The notes under the pieces were generated by a model. It had not been told where the DNA came from and did no database searches. It saw only the letters and a program-made list of their open reading frames with translations. A program made the translations under genes and the position numbers. DNA of 64,000 bases from Clostridium_AF sediminicola. GTDB lineage: Bacteria; Bacillota; Clostridia; Clostridiales; Clostridiaceae. The stretch covers positions 392,928-456,927 of the forward strand of contig NZ_BAABMF010000003.1 of NCBI RefSeq assembly GCF_050402865.1. Reading direction: 5' to 3'. Shown piece by piece: positions 26,868 to 36,635 of this stretch (the first letter of the stretch is position 1; each line of letters begins with the position of its first letter).

Positions 26868-28828
26868 ATCTTTTCTCCTTCTAATATTAAACTTTTAACT
26901 TTTTCTTTCTTCTGTTTAGGTTTTAGGACCAACATAGCCAAAGGTGGAATTTTTGTTTTTATATGATATGGTTGATTATTCCATTTTTCTTGGTTTGCTT
27001 TCATAATGCCCTCATTTATTTGCCCTGATCCATTATAATCGTCTTCGTCACTATTGAAAATTTCTACATATTCAATATTTTCTGGAACCCCAACCTTATA
27101 ATCGTAGTAAACAACAGGAGTAAAATTACATATAAATATTAGATAATTACTATCTGTTTTACCCTTCCTAATAAAAGATATAATACTTTGTTCATAATTT
27201 GAATGGTCTATCCATTCAAACCCATCATATCCATGGTCTTTTTCCCAAAAAGCACTTTCTTTCTTATAAAGCATATTTAACTCTTTAACATAGTGTTGTA
27301 GTTTTTTATGTGGAGGATATAAAAGTAAAAACCAATCCAGCTGTTGGTCAAAATTCCATTCTATGAATTGACCAATCTCTCCACCCATAAATAACAATTT
27401 TTTTCCTGGATGACCCATCATATAACCATAAAATAATCTTAAATTCGCAAATTTCTGCCAATAATCTCCTGGCATCTTATCTAAAAGAGATTTTTTTCCA
27501 TGAACTACTTCATCATGGGATAGTGGCAAAACGAAATTTTCTGAAAAAGCATAGAGTAATGAAAATGTTATTTTATCATGATGCCATTTTTTATATATGG
27601 GATCTAGTTGCATATATTTTAACATATCATTCATCCATCCCATATTCCATTTGTAATTAAACCCCATTCCCCCTATATATGTAGGAGCTGTAAGCATTGG
27701 CCAAGTGCTTGAATCTTCCGCTATTACCAAAGGATTCTTGACATACTTAAATATTGCTTCATTAAGTTTTTTAAGAAAATCTACAGCTTCAATCTTCTCA
27801 TCTCCACCATATTTATTTTTTATTTTTAAATCAGATTTCATTCCATAAGTTAAATATAACATATTAGCGACTGCATCTACTCTTATTCCATCAATATGAT
27901 ACTCTTTAAACCAAAAAATAGCATTTGATATTAAATAACTATGTATTTCTAACTTTTCAAAATCAAAGTTTGATGTTCCCCAATCATAATTTTCACCTAT
28001 TAAAGGGTTTGGATGTTCATAAAGATGTGTACCATCAAAGTTATATAACCCATGAGCATCTTTACAAAAATGCCCAGGAGCCCAGTCTAAAATAACTCCT
28101 AATCCCTTTTCATGAAATTTATCAACTAAATACATAAAATCCTTAGGTGTCCCATACCTTGATGTAACAGCGAAATATCCTGTTGATTGATACCCCCAAG
28201 AAGCATCTAAAGGATGCTCCATAATTGGAAGTAGTTCCACATGAGTATACCCCATAGATGCTACATACTCTGGAAGTTCTTCTGCCATATCTCTATATGT
28301 ATAAAATTGTTTTTTTGAATCCTCGTCTTTAGTCTCAACATCATGTGTTTTCCAAGAACCTAAATGAACTTCATAAATATTAACTGGTTCAGAATAAATA
28401 TTACTTTTTTCACGTTTTTTTAACCATTTATCATCTTTCCAGTTATATCCTTTGTAATTATACACAATAGATGCATTCTTAGGACGAAGTTGTGAATAAA
28501 AAGCACATGGATCCGCTTTTAGAACTGGATTTTTCTCATTGCTATTAAATACTTCGTACATATAACTGTCGCCCTCTTGAATATCTTGTATAAAAAGCTT
28601 CCATATACCAGAATTTTCAATTTTTTTCATAGTATATTTTTCGCCATTCCAATTATTAAAACTTCCTACAACTCGAATTTTCTCAGCATTTGGAGCCCAA
28701 ACAGAAAAAAGAGCTCCCTTCACTTCATCACTCTCCTTTATATGACAGCCTAAAAACTCATAACTATGATAATTAGTTCCTTCATGAAAACAATGTATAT
28801 CAAATGATGATAAAGAAATATTTTGCAT
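26864..28828 (-). CDS. glgB: 1,4-alpha-glucan branching enzyme
   Basis: A 654-residue GH13 enzyme that creates alpha-1,6 branches in glycogen. It has an N-terminal CBM48 (about 30-115, FSVWAPNAEKIRVVGSFNNW), the catalytic barrel with nucleophile Asp in DGIRVDAV, acid/base Glu in VIAEDSS and the third acid in LSHDEVVHGK, and a C-terminal beta domain. The ATG at 28828 is chosen: AGGTG precedes it and CBM48 follows normally, while the upstream in-frame extension of 47 codons falls in the promoter region. No other glg gene is adjacent, which is unusual. Confidence 0.93.
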   Translation of the reverse strand: MQNISLSSFDIHCFHEGTNYHSYEFLGCHIKESDEVKGALFSVWAPNAEKIRVVGSFNNWNGEKYTMKKIENSGIWKLFIQDIQEGDSYMYEVFNSNEKNPVLKADPCAFYSQLRPKNASIVYNYKGYNWKDDKWLKKREKSNIYSEPVNIYEVHLGSWKTHDVETKDEDSKKQFYTYRDMAEELPEYVASMGYTHVELLPIMEHPLDASWGYQSTGYFAVTSRYGTPKDFMYLVDKFHEKGLGVILDWAPGHFCKDAHGLYNFDGTHLYEHPNPLIGENYDWGTSNFDFEKLEIHSYLISNAIFWFKEYHIDGIRVDAVANMLYLTYGMKSDLKIKNKYGGDEKIEAVDFLKKLNEAIFKYVKNPLVIAEDSSTWPMLTAPTYIGGMGFNYKWNMGWMNDMLKYMQLDPIYKKWHHDKITFSLLYAFSENFVLPLSHDEVVHGKKSLLDKMPGDYWQKFANLRLFYGYMMGHPGKKLLFMGGEIGQFIEWNFDQQLDWFLLLYPPHKKLQHYVKELNMLYKKESAFWEKDHGYDGFEWIDHSNYEQSIISFIRKGKTDSNYLIFICNFTPVVYYDYKVGVPENIEYVEIFNSDEDDYNGSGQINEGIMKANQEKWNNQPYHIKTKIPPLAMLVLKPKQKKEKVKSLILEGEKI

Positions 28829-28921
28829 ATTTACACCTGCTTTCCTTATATGATAATTAATTATACCATATACTTCCTTTATTAGAATATTATTTATTAT
28901 AAATACCTTAAACCTCTTTTC

Positions 28922-28950
28922 TTGTATATACTTTTTTACTGTGATACAAT
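28922..28950 (+). promoter_or_regulatory. Sigma-A promoter of apgM
   Basis: TTGTAT (28922-28927), 17-bp spacer, TACAAT (28945-28950), 40 nt before the apgM start. Confidence 0.65.
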
Positions 28951-28990
28951 AAAGTAATTTATATTTCATTCAATAAAGGAGGGGTTTAAC

Positions 28991-30217
28991 TTGAAATATA
29001 TCACAATTTTAGTTGATGGTATGGCTGACTATGAAATTGAACACTTAAATAATAAAACACCTTTGGCTGTAGCTAATATTCCAACTATTACAGAAATGGC
29101 TCAAAAGGGAGAAGTAGGACTGGTACAAACTGTACCAATAGGTATGTCTCCAGGAAGTGATACTGCTAATTTATCAGTTATGAGCTATGCTCCAGAAATA
29201 TACCATACAGGACGTTCACCACTAGAAGCTGCAAGTATGGGTGTAGAATTATCAAGCACTGATGTTACTTTCCGTTGTAATCTTGTTACATTATCCGAAG
29301 AAGAACCTTATGAAGAAAAAACTATGATTGATCATTCTTCTGGAGAAATTACAACTGAAGAAGCAAAAAAATTAATTCTTGATATTCGAGAACTACTAGA
29401 AACAGAATTAATAAAATACTATCCTGGTGTTAGTTACAGACATTTAATTGTTTGGGATAAAGGGCCTTTTGATTATAAACTAACTCCACCACATGATATT
29501 TTAGAAAAAAAAATCAAAACTCATCTACCTAGTGGACCAAATAAAGACATACTTTTTAATATGATGAAAAAATCATATGATCTTTTAAAAAATCACCCAA
29601 TTAACTTGGCTCGAAAAGAAAAAGGATTAAATCCTGCTAACTCTATATGGATCTGGGGAGAAGGTAAAAAACCTAAACTAGATTCTTTTAAAAGTAAGTT
29701 TGGATTAAACGGTGCCGTTATATCTGCAGTAGATTTAATCAACGGTATAGGAATACTTGCTGGATTAAAAACTATAGAAGTAGCTGGTGCAACGGGAACA
29801 ATAAACACTAATTTTAGTGGAAAAGCTGAATCTGCTATAAAGACTTTAATCCAAGGTGATGATTTTGTTTATGTACATATTGAAGCACCAGATGAATGTA
29901 GTCACCAAGGAGATTTAGATGGAAAGATAAAATCTATTGAAATTATTGATGAGAAGATTGTAAAACCTATAAAAAAAGCTATGGAAGATGCTGGTGAAGA
30001 TTTCCGTGTACTAATATTACCCGATCATAGAACACCAATAAAAATAAGAACTCATTCATCAGAACCTGTACCCTATGTGATTTATGACAGTCGTGTAAAC
30101 AATAATAATCCTAAAAATAATTTTACTGAAAAGTCTGCAACTGAATCTGGTAATTTCTTTGATGCAGGTGAAAAGTTAATGACTTATCTTTTGAAAGAAA
30201 GTATTAGGTATAGTTAA
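28991..30217 (+). CDS. apgM: Cofactor-independent phosphoglycerate mutase, archaeal type (ApgM)
   Basis: A 408-residue alkaline-phosphatase-fold enzyme interconverting 2- and 3-phosphoglycerate. Motifs: ILVDGMAD at the N-terminus with metal Asp, the phosphoserine nucleophile in GSDTANLSVMSY, HIEAPDECSHQGD and LPDHRTP for metals. About 400 residues and these motifs separate it from the ~510-residue GpmI. Start is TTG with AAAGGAGG 8 nt upstream. Such proteins may also act on phosphohomoserine-type substrates; glycolysis is the first choice. Confidence 0.92.
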   Translation: MKYITILVDGMADYEIEHLNNKTPLAVANIPTITEMAQKGEVGLVQTVPIGMSPGSDTANLSVMSYAPEIYHTGRSPLEAASMGVELSSTDVTFRCNLVTLSEEEPYEEKTMIDHSSGEITTEEAKKLILDIRELLETELIKYYPGVSYRHLIVWDKGPFDYKLTPPHDILEKKIKTHLPSGPNKDILFNMMKKSYDLLKNHPINLARKEKGLNPANSIWIWGEGKKPKLDSFKSKFGLNGAVISAVDLINGIGILAGLKTIEVAGATGTINTNFSGKAESAIKTLIQGDDFVYVHIEAPDECSHQGDLDGKIKSIEIIDEKIVKPIKKAMEDAGEDFRVLILPDHRTPIKIRTHSSEPVPYVIYDSRVNNNNPKNNFTEKSATESGNFFDAGEKLMTYLLKESIRYS

Positions 30218-30287
30218 AATAAATTACATTTTTTACTATATCGTTCGTTATTTATTTGAATTTCATATAAAAACCTCAAAAAAACAT

Positions 30288-30316
30288 TTGCTTATTGTCG
30301 AATATTGTAGTATTAT
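30288..30316 (+). promoter_or_regulatory. glpF: Sigma-A promoter of glpFK
   Basis: TTGCTT (30288-30293), 17-bp spacer, TATTAT (30311-30316). This predicts a ~225-nt leader before glpF. Confidence 0.7.
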
Positions 30317-30420
30317 GGATTCATAGCAATTGTAACAAATGCAAAACATTCAGTTTTGTGTTTTGATTACTGCTATTTTCCTACTTACAAATCTATATGT
30401 TATTCGGCAGAGATTAGAGA

Positions 30421-30468
30421 GCCATTCAAAACTTAACCTTATTGGTTATATTTTAGAATGGTTTTTTT
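30421..30468 (+). terminator. Attenuator in the glpF leader
   Basis: CCATTC...TTAACC pairs with GGTTA...GAATGG and is followed by seven T residues, upstream of glpF. It has the architecture of the GlpP-controlled antitermination leaders of glp genes in Firmicutes; GlpP itself is not in this window. Confidence 0.75.
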
Positions 30469-30477
30469 GACTGCTAC

Positions 30478-30496
30478 ATTGTAAAACGTTTACAAT
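30478..30496 (+). promoter_or_regulatory. Perfect 8-3-8 palindrome in the glpF leader, cre-like
   Basis: ATTGTAAA-acg-TTTACAAT lies between the attenuator and the glpF start. It resembles a CcpA cre site with one extra base, so it could be a roadblock operator for catabolite control of glycerol uptake. Confidence 0.5.
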
Positions 30497-30547
30497 TTGT
30501 GAATATACCGGTATACGCAAATTAATTAAATTCAAGGGGGAACTTAT

Positions 30548-31252
30548 ATGTCTAATTTTATGGCTGAATTACTAGGTACAATGATTTTGGTTTGGTTAGG
30601 TGATGCTGTTGTGGCAAATGTTGTTTTAGCAAAAACAAAAGGTAATGATTCTGGCTGGATTGTTATAACTACCGCATGGGCAATAGCTGTTGCACTTCCA
30701 GTATTTATTTTTGGTGGAATAAGTGGCGCTCATATAAATCCTGCAGTTACAATTAGTTTAGCAGTAGTTGGTAAATTTGCATGGGCGGACGTTCCATCAT
30801 ACATTACTGCTCAAATGATAGGTGCAATTTTAGGTGCTGTTCTAGTTTATCTTTCTTATCTACCTCATTTTAAAGCAACTGAAGATAAAGGAGCAAAATT
30901 AGGCGTATTCGCAACTGGTCCTGCAATAAGAAGCTACGGAGCTAACTTTTTATGTGAAGTATTAGCAACTGCATTACTTTTATTCGGTATTTTAGGTTTA
31001 GGCCAAGCAGAAATGGTTGCTGGTGTCAGCGCTTTAGCAGTTGGTTTGTTAATCTTTGTATTAGGATTAGCCCTTGGTGGACCAACTGGGTATTCATTGA
31101 ATCCTGCTAGAGATTTAGGTCCTCGTATAGCTCATTTTATATTACCTATACCAGGGAAAGGTGATTCTGACTGGGCATATTCTTGGGTTCCAACTTTAGG
31201 ACCTATAGTTGGTGCTATCTTGGGTGCTTCGCTTTTCGTAATGTTGTTCTAA
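30548..31252 (+). CDS. glpF: Glycerol uptake facilitator GlpF
   Basis: A 234-residue aquaglyceroporin with six transmembrane helices and two NPA half-helices: HINPAVTIS (~66) and SLNPARDLG (~186). The residue after the second NPA is R-D, as in glycerol-conducting members. AAGGGGG precedes the ATG. Followed after 71 nt by glpK, which traps imported glycerol. Confidence 0.95.
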   Translation: MSNFMAELLGTMILVWLGDAVVANVVLAKTKGNDSGWIVITTAWAIAVALPVFIFGGISGAHINPAVTISLAVVGKFAWADVPSYITAQMIGAILGAVLVYLSYLPHFKATEDKGAKLGVFATGPAIRSYGANFLCEVLATALLLFGILGLGQAEMVAGVSALAVGLLIFVLGLALGGPTGYSLNPARDLGPRIAHFILPIPGKGDSDWAYSWVPTLGPIVGAILGASLFVMLF

Positions 31253-31323
31253 AAATAATTTATATTTAAATTCACTTTATTCAAATTGCTGAAATCGTTA
31301 ACAAATATAAGGGGGTTTTTTTT

Positions 31324-32814
31324 ATGGCAAAGTATATAATGGCATTGGATCAAGGAACTACAAGTTCTAGATGTATCTTATTTAATAAAGAAGGTCAAAT
31401 AGTAACTGTAGCACAAAAAGAATTTACGCAAATATATCCTAAAGCTGGTTGGGTAGAACATGACCCTATGGAAATTTGGGAATCTCAATTAGGTGTTGCT
31501 AAAGAAGCCTTAGAAAAAATTGGTGCAAAACCTGAAGATATCGCTAGTATTGGTATTACAAATCAAAGGGAAACAACTGTAGTTTGGAATAAGAATACCG
31601 GAAAACCTGTTTATAACGCTATAGTTTGGCAGTGTAGAAGAACTGCTGAGTATTGTGACGAATTAAAAGATAAAGGGTTAGCTGACCCAGTTAGAAATAA
31701 AACTGGTTTAGTTTTAGATGCTTATTTTTCAGGAACAAAAATAAATTGGATTTTAGAAAATGTTGAAGGTGCAAGACAAGAAGCTGAAAAAGGAAATTTA
31801 ATTTTTGGTAATATTGATACATGGTTAATTTGGAACTTGACAGGCGGCAAAGTTCACGTTACTGATTTTACAAATGCATCAAGAACAATGATATTTAATA
31901 TACATGAATTAAAATGGGATGAAGAATTATATAAAGCACTGAATATCCCCGCTTCGATGTTACCTGAAGTTAAACCATCCAGTTTTGTATTTGGTGAAAC
32001 TGCTTCTGAACTTTTTGGTGCACCAATTAAAATTTCTGGCGTAGCAGGAGACCAGCAAGCAGCTCTATTCGGGCAAGCATGTTTCAAACCTGGAATGGCT
32101 AAAAATACTTATGGAACTGGTTGTTTCTTATTGATGAATACTGGTAATAAAGCAGTAGCATCTAAAAATGGATTAGTAACTACTATTGCAGCATCAACAT
32201 CAGAAGACGTTCAATACGCCCTAGAAGGTAGTGTTTTTATAGGCGGTGCTGTTATACAATGGCTAAGAGATGAGGTTAAACTCTTAGAAAGTGCTCCAGA
32301 ATCAGAAAAATACTGTGAAGCAGTTGAAGATACTAATGGAGTTTACTTAGTACCTGCTTTTGTAGGATTAGGTGCACCTTATTGGGATTCTTATGCTAGA
32401 GGAACTATTGTAGGATTAACTAGAGGAGCAAAAAAAGAGCATATTGTTAGAGCAGCTGTTGAATCTATGGCTTATCAAACAAATGACGTATTAAATGCAA
32501 TGGCTGAAGATTCAGGAATAGAACTTGAAGCATTAAAGGTTGACGGAGGAGCTACTGCAAATAATTTCTTAATGCAATTCCAAGCTTCAATATTAAGAAA
32601 ACCTGTACAAAGACCAGAAGTAGTTGAAACAACAGCTCTTGGTGCTGCTTACCTAGCAGGTTTAGCAGTTGGATATTGGCAAAGTAAAGAAGATGTTGTT
32701 AATAATTGGTCAGTTGATAGAACTTTTACACCAGATATGGATAAGGAAAAAAGTGAAGAATTGTTAGCTGGATGGAAGAAAGCAGTTAATAGATCTACAG
32801 GATGGTTGAAATAA
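31324..32814 (+). CDS. glpK: Glycerol kinase
   Basis: A 496-residue FGGY kinase making sn-glycerol 3-phosphate. ALDQGTTSSR at the N-terminus binds phosphate, YNAIVWQCRRT and GTKINWILENV bind glycerol, GDQQAALFGQ is the phosphate-2 motif and DGGATANNFLMQFQ the adenosine motif. Length is normal. Forms glpFK with a shared terminator. No glycerol-3-phosphate dehydrogenase is in the window. Confidence 0.96.
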   Translation: MAKYIMALDQGTTSSRCILFNKEGQIVTVAQKEFTQIYPKAGWVEHDPMEIWESQLGVAKEALEKIGAKPEDIASIGITNQRETTVVWNKNTGKPVYNAIVWQCRRTAEYCDELKDKGLADPVRNKTGLVLDAYFSGTKINWILENVEGARQEAEKGNLIFGNIDTWLIWNLTGGKVHVTDFTNASRTMIFNIHELKWDEELYKALNIPASMLPEVKPSSFVFGETASELFGAPIKISGVAGDQQAALFGQACFKPGMAKNTYGTGCFLLMNTGNKAVASKNGLVTTIAASTSEDVQYALEGSVFIGGAVIQWLRDEVKLLESAPESEKYCEAVEDTNGVYLVPAFVGLGAPYWDSYARGTIVGLTRGAKKEHIVRAAVESMAYQTNDVLNAMAEDSGIELEALKVDGGATANNFLMQFQASILRKPVQRPEVVETTALGAAYLAGLAVGYWQSKEDVVNNWSVDRTFTPDMDKEKSEELLAGWKKAVNRSTGWLK

Positions 32815-32824
32815 TTTAACTATT

Positions 32825-32858
32825 AAAAAAGTCTCAAAATACCATTTGAGACTTTTTT
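32825..32858 (+). terminator. Terminator of glpFK
   Basis: AAAAAAGTCTCAAA-ataccat-TTTGAGACTTTTTT: 14-bp stem with a T-run. Confidence 0.92.
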
Positions 32859-32875
32859 CTTATTTTTCTTTATAG

Positions 32876-32995
32876 GGTTAAACCACAAAAAGTAAGTTGA
32901 ACTAAAATCGACCACAATATCTACCGCAAATTGATGCGTTCTGACGCTATATATCGTAGTCGAAGTTCAACTAAATTACTTTTTGTGGAATAACC
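32876..32995. repeat. Complete 120-bp imperfect palindrome, MITE-like
   Basis: The ends are near-perfect inverted repeats: GGTTAAACCACAAAAAGTAA on the left and the complement of GGTTATTCCACAAAAAGTAA on the right. Complementarity continues inward (TTGAACT, TCGAC.AC.ATAT), so the whole element can fold into one hairpin. It encodes nothing. A left-half copy is at 18481-18525 and a degenerate one may be at 49580-49602. No target-site duplication is obvious. Confidence 0.75.
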
Positions 32996-32996
32996 A

Positions 32997-33572
32997 TTAT
33001 AAATGCTTCAAAATATTTTCATAGTCTTCAACAGTATCTATATCAAGATTCTCGATTCCATTTTCAATACTTACATATACTACATCTTTTAAATTATTAT
33101 TAATTACACTCTTACCACCTTTATCACCTTCCAAAGAAAGTAAATCCCCTTTAAATTTAGACGGAAATACTACAGGACTTCCTCTAAATCCATCATAAAC
33201 CGGTATAATTATTTTCCCTTCATTCTTATTAAAATTATCCATTAATTCTATGATTGTCTCTTCACTTACTAATGGTTGGTCACCTGTGAAAAACATATAT
33301 CCATCACACTTTGCTGAATTCACAATACCTAACTTTATTGATTCACTTATACCTTTTTCTCCATTGTTATTTATAACATACTTCATATTACTCTTCTCAG
33401 CAATCTTAAAAACATCATCATAACTTGTTACTATTATTATATCATGAAAGCTAATATTATTGATTTTATCTATAATATGTTGAACTAAATATTTACCATT
33501 TAATTTTAACAATAGTTTATTACTACCCATCCTCCGTGAAAGTCCAGAAGCCATAATAATTGCATTTATCAT
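32997..33572 (-). CDS. MobA/MocA-like molybdenum cofactor nucleotidyltransferase
   Basis: A 191-residue GT-A-fold nucleotidyltransferase: IIMASGLSRRMGSNKLLLKL at the N-terminus is the nucleotide-binding motif, and FFTGDQPLVS carries the metal Asp. It belongs to the MobA-like NTP-transferase group that includes MocA (CTP:molybdopterin cytidylyltransferase), and its place at the end of a molybdenum hydroxylase operon favours MCD formation. The ATG at 33572 is chosen for its AAGGTGAG; the upstream alternative has none. Confidence 0.85.
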   Translation of the reverse strand: MINAIIMASGLSRRMGSNKLLLKLNGKYLVQHIIDKINNISFHDIIIVTSYDDVFKIAEKSNMKYVINNNGEKGISESIKLGIVNSAKCDGYMFFTGDQPLVSEETIIELMDNFNKNEGKIIIPVYDGFRGSPVVFPSKFKGDLLSLEGDKGGKSVINNNLKDVVYVSIENGIENLDIDTVEDYENILKHL

Positions 33573-33587
33573 TAATCTCACCTTCAT

Positions 33588-34328
33588 TTATTTAATCAAA
33601 TTATACTTTCTATTTTTAATACTGCCTATTATTATTTTATCAATTTTCACATTATCCTTAAGCATCTCAGAAAGCTTAATCCCAAAATTATAACTTTCCA
33701 TACTTTCGACCTTATTTATAAATAATATACGCTCTCCTTTTGAAAATTTAAAGAGCCCTTTAGGGTGTTCTACAATTTTCTTTAGATGTTCAATAGTAAC
33801 TTTATCTCCTATACTTGAATCAGTAATAGATGTAAAGATTCCACTTCTATGAACATTTTCCTCACATATTTCCATTCCAACACTTTCAATATCTAATATT
33901 CCCACTGTTTTGTTAGATACATCTGGAATTACAGGTTCATGATCCTTCCAGCCTTTTAAAGGCTTCCCTTTAGAACCATCTCCTTCAATTATTATGTAAT
34001 CGAGCTTTTCTAATAGTTTGTCTAAAAACCATTCTTTTACAGATATTATTTTTCCTTCTGTATTAATAGAAGAACCAACCACATATACTCCATTACTATT
34101 ATAGGGACATTTTAAAATGCGTTTTTCATCGCCAATATATAGATGATTAAAAAACTTATCTGAAGGAGGATAGATTTTAGTAGTAGTGGTAACAGCCACT
34201 TTTCCATAATGTTTCAATTCTGATGCTAAGTTCAACATAAAGGATGTTTTTCCTCCTGCTCCTACTAACGTTAAACACTCGCCCTTGGAAATATTAATAA
34301 AACTGTTTAGACTATTACCATTCACCAT
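33588..34328 (-). CDS. yqeC: YqeC-family accessory protein for selenium-dependent molybdenum hydroxylase
   Basis: A 246-residue P-loop protein: LTLVGAGGKTSFMLNLA (Walker A variant), VTTTTKIYPP, YIIIEGDGSKGKPLKGW, and HEPVIPD. These match YqeC, an accessory protein genomically tied to selenium-dependent molybdenum hydroxylases. It follows the Mo subunit gene by 18 nt and precedes the MobA-like gene by 15 nt. Its partner YqeB is not in the window. Confidence 0.85.
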   Translation of the reverse strand: MVNGNSLNSFINISKGECLTLVGAGGKTSFMLNLASELKHYGKVAVTTTTKIYPPSDKFFNHLYIGDEKRILKCPYNSNGVYVVGSSINTEGKIISVKEWFLDKLLEKLDYIIIEGDGSKGKPLKGWKDHEPVIPDVSNKTVGILDIESVGMEICEENVHRSGIFTSITDSSIGDKVTIEHLKKIVEHPKGLFKFSKGERILFINKVESMESYNFGIKLSEMLKDNVKIDKIIIGSIKNRKYNLIK

Positions 34329-34346
34329 TTATTTAGCTCCCCTTAC

Positions 34347-36635
34347 CTATTTATTTCTATTTTCCATCATAGCTAGAAGTACTTTTTCAGGAGTTATCGG
34401 AAGTGTCCTTATATTAACTCCTACAGCATTATAAACTGCATTAGCTATAGCTGGTGGTGGAGTATTGATAACAACTTCTCCAATAGATTTAGCACCAAAC
34501 GGTCCTGTTGGTTCATAACTACTCTCAAATGCAACTCTTATATTGCCTACATCTTTTCTGCAAGGTATTTTATACTGCATAAAAGAATCTGTATCCATTT
34601 TACCTTTATCAGAATACCTTACTTCTTCATACATCGCCATTCCTATTCCTTGAGCAATTCCACCTTCAACTTGGATTCTTGCAAGATTTGGATTAATAAC
34701 AGTACCACAATCAGCAACAGCTACATAATCAATAAGCTCAATTTTTCCAGTTTCTTTGTCAACTTCAATTTCTACGAAACCTGCTATAAAAGGCGGTGGA
34801 GATACCGGACTTCCATGAGTTGCTTTACCAATAAGTTGATTTTTCCCTACTCCAAAAGCTAATGTTTGAGCAAGCTCATTTAAAGATATAGAACTTTTCT
34901 CATCACAAGATTTAATGTATTCTCCATCAAACTCTACATTTTCTATAGATTTTTCTAATATTTTTGCACCTTCTGCTAATATTTGATTTCTCAAATCTTC
35001 AGCTGCTTTAACAACAGCCATTCCCGTAACATAAGTTGTACTTGAAGCGTATGAACCTGCATCATATGGTGATGTATCAGTATCAGAAGAATATATAATT
35101 ACATTATCCATACTTGTTTCTAGTATTTCTGCAGCCATCTGAGATAATATTGTATCACACCCAGTTCCCATATCACTAGAACCAACAAGTAAAGTATAAA
35201 AACCATCGTCATTTAATTTTATTTCTGCTGATGCAATATCTATTCCTGCAATTCCTGAACCCTGCATAGTTACAGCCATACCAACAGATTTAACCTTTGT
35301 ATCACTTATTTTCTTCATTGGATATTTTTCATTCCATCCAATTAGTTCTTTACCTTTAGCAACACATCTTTCTAAAGCTGAACTTGCTAGATATTCGCCA
35401 TAATAAGCAGGCATTACTTCTCCTTCTTTTACTAAGTTCTTCTCTCTAATAGCAACTGGGTCTATTTTAAGCTTTGCTGCTAACTGATTTACTGCAGATT
35501 CAACTGCAAAAGTTCCTTGTGTCGCTCCGTATCCCCTCAAAGCACCTGCTGACATTTTATTCGTATATACTACATCTGCTGAAAATTTAACTGCCTTTGC
35601 TTTATTATACAAAGGTAGCGTTTTATGTGCAACTAACCCTATAGTAGTTGGAGCATGTTCACCATAAGCTCCTGTATCAGAGAGAGTATTAATATCAATG
35701 GCTTTAATGTTTCCTTCTTTATCTGCACCAATCTTTACTTTTATTTTCATAGCATGACGGCTAGTTGTACAACTAAAAGTTTCTTTTCTATCATAAGTTA
35801 TTGCTGCGGGTTTTCCTGTTTTTAAGGTCACAATACCTACAAATATTTCTACTGCTGCAGTTTGTTTTGCCCCAAATCCCCCACCAACTCTAGGTTTCAC
35901 AACTCTAACTCTTGATTTCGGTATATCTAAAGCTCTAGCAACAATTTTTCTTACATGGAATGGAATTTGAGTAGAACTTACACATGTTAATCTTCCGGTC
36001 TGATCAAGGTAAGTGTAAGCTCTAAAAGACTCCATCATTGCTTGCGCTTGCGCTTGTGTAAAATATGTTTCTTCAACAATCACGTCAGAATTTTTAAATT
36101 CTTCCTCTATATCTCCATGCTCATAACTATCAGAGCATACAATATTTCTTTTAACTTGTGAACCTATATCAAAATTCAAATGATAATCTTCTTCCGAATG
36201 TATAACAGATTTGTGATCTACTGCATCTTCAATTTTAATAATAGGTTCATAAACTTCATAATCTACTTTTATAAGTTTCATAGCTTTTATTGCCGTTTTT
36301 TCATCAACCGCAGCGACTATTGCCACTTCATCTCCTACATATCTTACATATTCATCAAGAATGAGTCTATCATAAGGAGATGGTTCTGGATAAGACTGTC
36401 CTGCAAGAGTAAATCTATTCTTGGGTACATCTTTATACGTTAATACACATTCAACACCGTCTAGATTTTCCGCTTCAGATACCTTAATGTCTTTTATCCT
36501 AGCAAAGGCATGAGGACTTCTAAGTATTTTAACTATCAACGCATTTGGAGGAACTATATCATTTGTATAAACAGGTTTTCCAGTAACTAGAGTCATACCA
36601 TCTATTTTATCTATCCCTTTTCCTACAACCTTCAT
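34347..36635 (-). CDS. Molybdenum hydroxylase, large Mo-pterin subunit (xanthine dehydrogenase family)
   Basis: A 762-residue catalytic subunit. VTGKPVYTNDI and VEYVGDEVAIV-like segments begin the first domain; GGGFGAKQ (near 260) and RGYGATQGTFA near 370 contact the Mo-pterin; the catalytic glutamate is probably in FGAKSIGE near the C-terminus. The reaction is hydroxylation of a heteroaromatic such as xanthine or another purine; substrate is not certain. There is no in-frame selenocysteine, but the adjacent yqeC points to a labile selenium ligand. Start codon directly follows the FeS subunit stop. Confidence 0.9.
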   Translation of the reverse strand: MKVVGKGIDKIDGMTLVTGKPVYTNDIVPPNALIVKILRSPHAFARIKDIKVSEAENLDGVECVLTYKDVPKNRFTLAGQSYPEPSPYDRLILDEYVRYVGDEVAIVAAVDEKTAIKAMKLIKVDYEVYEPIIKIEDAVDHKSVIHSEEDYHLNFDIGSQVKRNIVCSDSYEHGDIEEEFKNSDVIVEETYFTQAQAQAMMESFRAYTYLDQTGRLTCVSSTQIPFHVRKIVARALDIPKSRVRVVKPRVGGGFGAKQTAAVEIFVGIVTLKTGKPAAITYDRKETFSCTTSRHAMKIKVKIGADKEGNIKAIDINTLSDTGAYGEHAPTTIGLVAHKTLPLYNKAKAVKFSADVVYTNKMSAGALRGYGATQGTFAVESAVNQLAAKLKIDPVAIREKNLVKEGEVMPAYYGEYLASSALERCVAKGKELIGWNEKYPMKKISDTKVKSVGMAVTMQGSGIAGIDIASAEIKLNDDGFYTLLVGSSDMGTGCDTILSQMAAEILETSMDNVIIYSSDTDTSPYDAGSYASSTTYVTGMAVVKAAEDLRNQILAEGAKILEKSIENVEFDGEYIKSCDEKSSISLNELAQTLAFGVGKNQLIGKATHGSPVSPPPFIAGFVEIEVDKETGKIELIDYVAVADCGTVINPNLARIQVEGGIAQGIGMAMYEEVRYSDKGKMDTDSFMQYKIPCRKDVGNIRVAFESSYEPTGPFGAKSIGEVVINTPPPAIANAVYNAVGVNIRTLPITPEKVLLAMMENRNK

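Noticed and set aside
34347..36635. Selenocysteine in the Mo subunit
   Set aside because: No in-frame TGA is needed; selenium in these enzymes is a labile ligand, not Sec.
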